Positions 59,029 through 64,000 of a DNA stretch of 64,000 bases are shown in pieces. Each line of letters starts with the position of its first letter. Position 1 is the stretch's first letter. The notes below the pieces were generated by a model, which ran no database searches, was not told the DNA's origin, and worked only from the letters and a program-made list of their open reading frames with translations. The translations under genes were made by a program, and so were the position numbers. Location of the stretch: positions 209,423,636-209,487,635 of the forward strand of contig CM060962.1 of assembly GCA_030765045.1 (NCBI GenBank), in the 5' to 3' direction. Source of the DNA: Tenodera sinensis (lineage: Eukaryota; Arthropoda; Insecta; Mantodea; Mantidae).

Positions 59029-60534
59029 CTGGTATTGAACAACTTGAATAAATTTGTTTACAATATCTGCAGTGATGCATGTATTAATACCAACACATTT
59101 GCACAGCTATTTAAGCTAGGTACATTGTGTAGACTCTTTTGTGCATAGACTGTACTGCTTTAGTAAGAAAAACGTTATCTGAGTAGCATTATGAAGCTGA
59201 CGCACCAATTCGCTTGCTTTCTGCTGTCACCTGGCTTGGTAAGCAAACTCGCTTGCATTTACTTTCTCTAGGGGCCAAGAACGCTGAATCCAGCTGTATT
59301 ATCAGCCGCGTCAAACACTACCGAAAAATAGAGCGCACGGAAAAATTTGTTCTTTGCTTCCATCTGTCTACGCAAGCCAAACTCGGGTTACGATTGTACG
59401 TTACAGGTATACCGCGCCAACTAATTTCCATAAATACTTCGTTTTACCAATGTACAACACTGATATTGAATAAAACGAGTGATGTGTGGAACAGTAGACA
59501 GTACTAATAATTACAGAGCAGAGTGTAAAATACACAGAACTTTTTCGCGTAGTGCTAAGTCACTCAATACTAAACATGTTGCATTCATACAAGCGAAATT
59601 TACAGTATGTAGATGCATGCCTGATTTACTTGTGTCCATTGCGTTTGTGTGTTATCATCTTTTGATTGAACTTTATCAGCAGTTATCCTTTTTTAAAAAA
59701 ATAACGAAATGAGTTATCAAACCAAAAATAGATCCATAGTAGCACATGTTGATTTCATCACCCTAAGATTTAATTTAGCTATCTCAATAACTCTTGAGAA
59801 AACGGATCATTTGTACATGTAATTCACACATTTTGTTCAAAGCAAAATTTGATGAGACACTCTTATATATTTGGAAATAAATCAATCATATGGCTCGGGC
59901 ACACAGAGGCTGCCGTACTTAATAGTAGTACCAATTCGTAGAGCAAAATTTCCCCTAAAAGATTGCCTAAAAGCAGATGCAGTGTCATTTAAAAATTCAG
60001 TTGTACTTGCAGTGACAAAATATGTATAAAATCAAAGAGGAACTTTTATTTAATAACACTGAATACAAAGTAAAAATGTCATTTTTGGGCGTTTCGCCAT
60101 TTAGGCAGCTGAAGTGAGCCACTCCTTTTATCCAACAGCAGAGCCTATGTATGGAGAGAATGCAACCACTCCGGGTTTACTCAGTTCGCATGCCTGTTTT
60201 ACTGGCGTCACTTTTCACATTTGTCTAGGGAAGAAGGTTTTGGCGCCAGCAGATACTTCCTTGCCCTAATCCATTAACAGACAAGCTGATAAGCGTTCCT
60301 TCAGCTTTCCAGGAGTTGAGAGTATTCTTTCGGCCCAGTTCAGCAAATTCTGTCGAGCTTTGTACTGTAATGGGGAGAATAAGAAAAGGTTTCAGGACCT
60401 TAGTGGTAGTTTTATTTACTGCCGACATCAAGGCACCGTCCATTAAGAGCTTTTGCTGCTCCCACAAAAGTTTCTCCTTAAAAAATCTTGAGTGCAATCG
60501 TCATGCAAGTTTCTCTATGTAACTGCGTAAGATA
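59029..60534. other. Intergenic, nothing recognised
   Basis: Frames of 70-97 codons (for example 59214-59507 plus, 60225-60497 minus) have no recognisable motif. No gene is supported. Confidence 0.4.
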
Positions 60535-60745
60535 CTGAACTTAAATGCCAAGTTTGGTATTTAACAGGCGTTTCGTTTTTGAGTCATGCTGTTCATTGAT
60601 ACGGACACATGCACACACTTTTTTCCTAATTTTTTGATTCAGAGCACCTTAAAACGTGCATTTCTAGTGAAATCTAGGAATCGAATTTTTGTGTGGAATG
60701 CAATAGCTTCTCTACTTGCAATGTAGTGATGGAGAAAGTAAGAAC
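60535..60745 (-). repeat. TACTACG repeat, outer part (copy 19)
   Basis: From CCAAGTTTGGTATTTAACAG through GAGTCATGCTGTTC and a small CA remnant at the fixed site (about 60600-60619), to CTAGTGAAATCTAGGAAT and a diverged outer end. Confidence 0.75.
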
Positions 60746-61599
60746 AGCCGTCCAGTGTTCACGTAAGACAAATGTAATATTAAATTTGCAGTCAAATGAT
60801 CTGAAACGTTTTATGAAATGGCATTTTCAGTACTGATCTTGTGTCTTCGAAATATGCCTGATTTAATGCCGAAAAGAAATATAGCAATATATGTGGTTGT
60901 TGCATACCTATGGCTAATTTGCAGCCCACTTAGAGGTGGTTGTTACCTACATCATTATCCGTGAAATATATGTAAATACACATACATTTAGGTGGTGGAT
61001 TAGTATCTTAGGCGTGCCGATGATAGCGGTTGAATTGAAGGTTGGATGGAGGTGGGAGCCGGCATCTGTTTAGCCTGGAGCAGATTGGCATATTCCCCCC
61101 ACCCCATGGGAGTAACAAATGCATTTCGCTGCTTCCTTATCCCTTCCACCATTTTGCACATGACCTTCACCTTGTGGCAATGCACTGTGAGAGGAATCTC
61201 ACTCTGGACCCAGTGGCGAACTGTCTTCGTTTTACTCCAAGGGAACATTCATCCTTCATGACTACAATTTCGACAAGTGTATCGGTTTCACCAATCTTAA
61301 ATGGCGAACTCTTACATCGAATAGCAACTGCTTTAGCCAAGTCATGAAGCACATAAAACCGTCAATTGAGGAGAGAGCCGTAAATTCTACATCGTGATAC
61401 TTTTTCAGATAGTCTTACGCATTCGAATATTGTTCATTAGTCAATCATCAGCGATGTCCAACCTTGTCTCTTTGGAGGCGCTTACGTAATTGGTCTCTAC
61501 GACCCCACCTTCTCTTTCAATGCCTGTGACGCATAGAAACAACTATCAGTCAGTATCCAGTGACGGTCACAAACATACGATTCCATGGCAGTTTCTAAG
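60746..61599. other. Intergenic, unassigned
   Basis: The stretch 61000-61352 is open on both strands in more than one frame and GC-richer; no motif recognised. Confidence 0.35.
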
Positions 61600-62060
61600 T
61601 CATACCTTGAATTTTCTGGGAAGACTTCTTCATTCTGGATGATTTTTGCATAAATGGTAAACAGTAAGAGACGGACAAATTCTTACTGAATAAAAAATGT
61701 GAATCTTGATAAAACACACAATTTATATAAAATACTTCGTCTTCCTTTTGAGTGAACCATTTACTAGATATTCTTTATTATTTGTTTGAATTTGCCTATG
61801 CTTATACTTTTCTGAAATAGGAATATGCTATTCGTTTTTTATCTCTTGGCCTTACAAAGAGAACCGAATTTCAGCGGCATCGCATACCAACCAGCTCTTA
61901 AAACATTTCACTATCACTTAAAATTGTATTCCCATATTTCCGTTGCATCTACAAGAAAAGTTGCATTTCTAAAGATGCTTATGACGATTAAAATGTAGTA
62001 AATAGAGAAATAAGCATTTGCAAGAATAGTGTGTATTAAGAGTGAGTATAGCTCTACATA
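61600..62060 (+). repeat. TACTACG repeat, inner part (copy 20)
   Basis: From TTGAATTTTCTGGGAAGACT through GCATAAATGGTAAACAGTAA, AGTGAACCATTTACTAGATA and CGCATACCAACCAGCTCTTA to about 62060, in family order. Confidence 0.7.
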
Positions 62061-64000
62061 TATTTGCGAACAGTTTCTTCAAATTGAACTAAATTAAAAG
62101 TCTGTATCGCAATGTGTTACGGGACTATCGCTTGGTGTATCTTCTAAGACTATGCACTTCGACTTTGTCGCCAAATATTGATAGACTTCTTAAACGTAAG
62201 CAGTACCAAAGAAGTCACTTATGAATGGATGTTTATCGCATAAGATTGAAAGTGCTTTCGTAAATCAAATGCAGCGTACATATAACCAAACCGCCACTGT
62301 AACACAATTGAGTGGCAAATTCCGCGTATAATGGAAGAAGGTAAATCCAACCTCCCCTCTCGCACACGTTGGATATTGCTGGTCAATCATCAGTTGAAAA
62401 ACAGGGTAGCTAAAGCGAGCTACTGTAATGTAGGGGGGTTTCCTCTCTTCACACTTATGGACTATCGTTGGTCAGATCTGTTCTAGAAGATTCGCATTGG
62501 GGAAAGGAGCCCTATGAAAATTTGCTACGGCTATATAAAGGTGTGATTCCTTAGTGGCGAGACGTTCAAGTGTTTGAGCACAGCGATGGGCACGAATGCT
62601 ACGCCTGTCGAGCTCACAGCAATACATCCGTGGTAGGTACAAGAAGGATGCAGTTTCTCGCAAAATGACAACAGAAAGAAGAAAATGGCGATCTTATTTT
62701 GTTGTTGCCTACAGATGAAAATCTTGTCAAGAAGCAAGTTAATCTACTGTTCACAACGAGAACACGAAGGTTTCAGCACCTTAATAAATATATTATATCT
62801 GATAAATGATGAGCAGATATTTAGAGGATCTTTCCGACTGAAAGTGAATAAGTTCAATTACGTCTTAAGCATTATCAAAATAGGGGCGAGGACTAGATCA
62901 TACAATAACAGCTAGAAAACCAATAACGCTTGCTGAAAAGCTTACAGTAACTTCAAACTGTTGTAAATATTTAATTCAATCTTTATATATTGCTTAGTTG
63001 TAAATAATTTCAATGATTATGTGAAATGCTTAGTTTTACAGTGATGTTTTTCTTTTTAATTTCTTGCATGAGGTATTAGTTATTACATATTCGTAAACAT
63101 TGGCTAATAAATAAGTGTTAAACATGCATACAAAACTATGCAAGGGATTAAAACTGATGAATAGAACAATCTTTGATTCAAAAAATATATATCCCAAGTA
63201 TGTAGATGACATAAAAACCAATTAACCCCTTTATTTATCCCCTCAAGAACAACGAAGTTAGACGATGTGCCAGGGTTTGCTGTGGCAAGAGTGTTTAGAT
63301 AGGAAACGGGCTTGTGTGACCGAATTCCGAATTTCTAATACCGAAACTATAATTAACTAGATAGAGCCGTGGTAGGATTGGGACAAAAACGGCAATATTA
63401 GATTTTTCATACTCTGTGTGACTGTTCACGTAATCCTCTTATTATGCCACTCAAACGTGCAACAAAAATCGTCAAATCCCATTATCAAGAGATCACAATG
63501 CCTGTAAATTCTCCGTGTTAAGGTAATTTTGAGAGGTGCACATGGGAAAGAGAAACAAGGTTAAATTTTAAACAGTGAAACATACTACAATCCTAAAATC
63601 AAAGCAGACGTTGCATAAATTGTCAAAGGATTGAGGCTGTCTCAAAAGCAGATACCATGTGTTTGTATAAATTCGCGACTGTTTTATGACAATAGGTTTT
63701 AATAGAGCTAGTTTGCTTCCCGCATTATGCCCTGAAAAGTATCGGAATATTCAAAGCCATGCTCATTTTATTCCGAATTTGTAAGCTAAAATATGCATTA
63801 AAATAGCTTTTTACGTCGTAATATTTAAATCATTTTTTTTTTTCAGACAAGTAAGACAACGATATTTGATTGACAAAAATTACATTTTATGTGATGAACG
63901 TCTATATAACTATTAAAAAAAGAGAAAAACCAGACAGGATGTAGGTATTTCAAGAACTGCAATTATATGAAATAATGTTGACGACCAAACTGTTGTGTAT
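62061..64000. other. Intergenic, nothing recognised
   Basis: A possible diverged tandem duplication, offset about 88 bp, lies near 62350-62490 (CCTCCCCTCTCGCACAC against TTTCCTCTCTTCACAC, each followed by a TGGTCA). No gene is supported. Confidence 0.4.

Overview
The window looks like non-coding, transposon-dominated DNA from a large arthropod genome, most likely an insect. The pointers are AT-rich sequence, tRNA-derived SINEs, Jockey-like and RNase H-bearing LINEs, mariner and hAT DNA transposons, many (CA)n microsatellites, and almost no intact reading frames. A cockroach- or termite-like (polyneopteran) source is a guess from the general flavour of the repeats and cannot be proved from this window alone.

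Layout. The first 4 kb carry decayed LINE pieces on the minus strand (reverse transcriptase at 1-664, RNase H at 2565-3065) and a SINE. From about 4 kb a dispersed repeat, called here the TACTACG repeat, recurs about twenty times to the end of the window in both orientations. Several copies sit in tail-to-tail inverted pairs, so the complete element is probably a foldback or long-terminal-inverted-repeat transposon. One fixed site inside it repeatedly carries expanded microsatellite, from a few CA units up to a 2-kb tract at 55141-57112. Other elements have landed in or next to these copies: a tRNA-cored SINE with target-site duplications (8163-8412), a hAT relic (8718-10245), and a 263-bp palindromic insert with a 14-bp duplication (10610-10872). 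At 13612-16953 lies a 3.3-kb transposon with 24-bp terminal inverted repeats and a decayed DUF7869-type gene, holding a truncated LINE (14114-14723). A second, internally deleted hAT copy is at 23115-23833.

At 34648-39493 a TA-flanked mariner/Tc1-type non-autonomous element is interrupted by a full-length 4.2-kb Jockey-like LINE (35146-39341, minus strand) with a perfect 12-bp target duplication. Its ORF1 and ORF2 carry only two in-frame stops and one frameshift between them, so it is the youngest insertion in the window. The only plausible host coding sequence of any size is a 423-codon open frame at 44834-46102 (plus strand), disordered, acidic and serine-rich, of unknown function. A mariner with about 158-bp inverted repeats (50098-51274) and further SINE and transposase fragments fill the rest.

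The window shows layers of insertion rather than a pathway. The relative ages can be read from nesting: TACTACG repeat first, then SINE, palindrome and hAT; the TIR transposon before its LINE; the TA-flanked element before the Jockey-like LINE. I saw no rRNA, functional tRNA, CRISPR array or prokaryotic gene.
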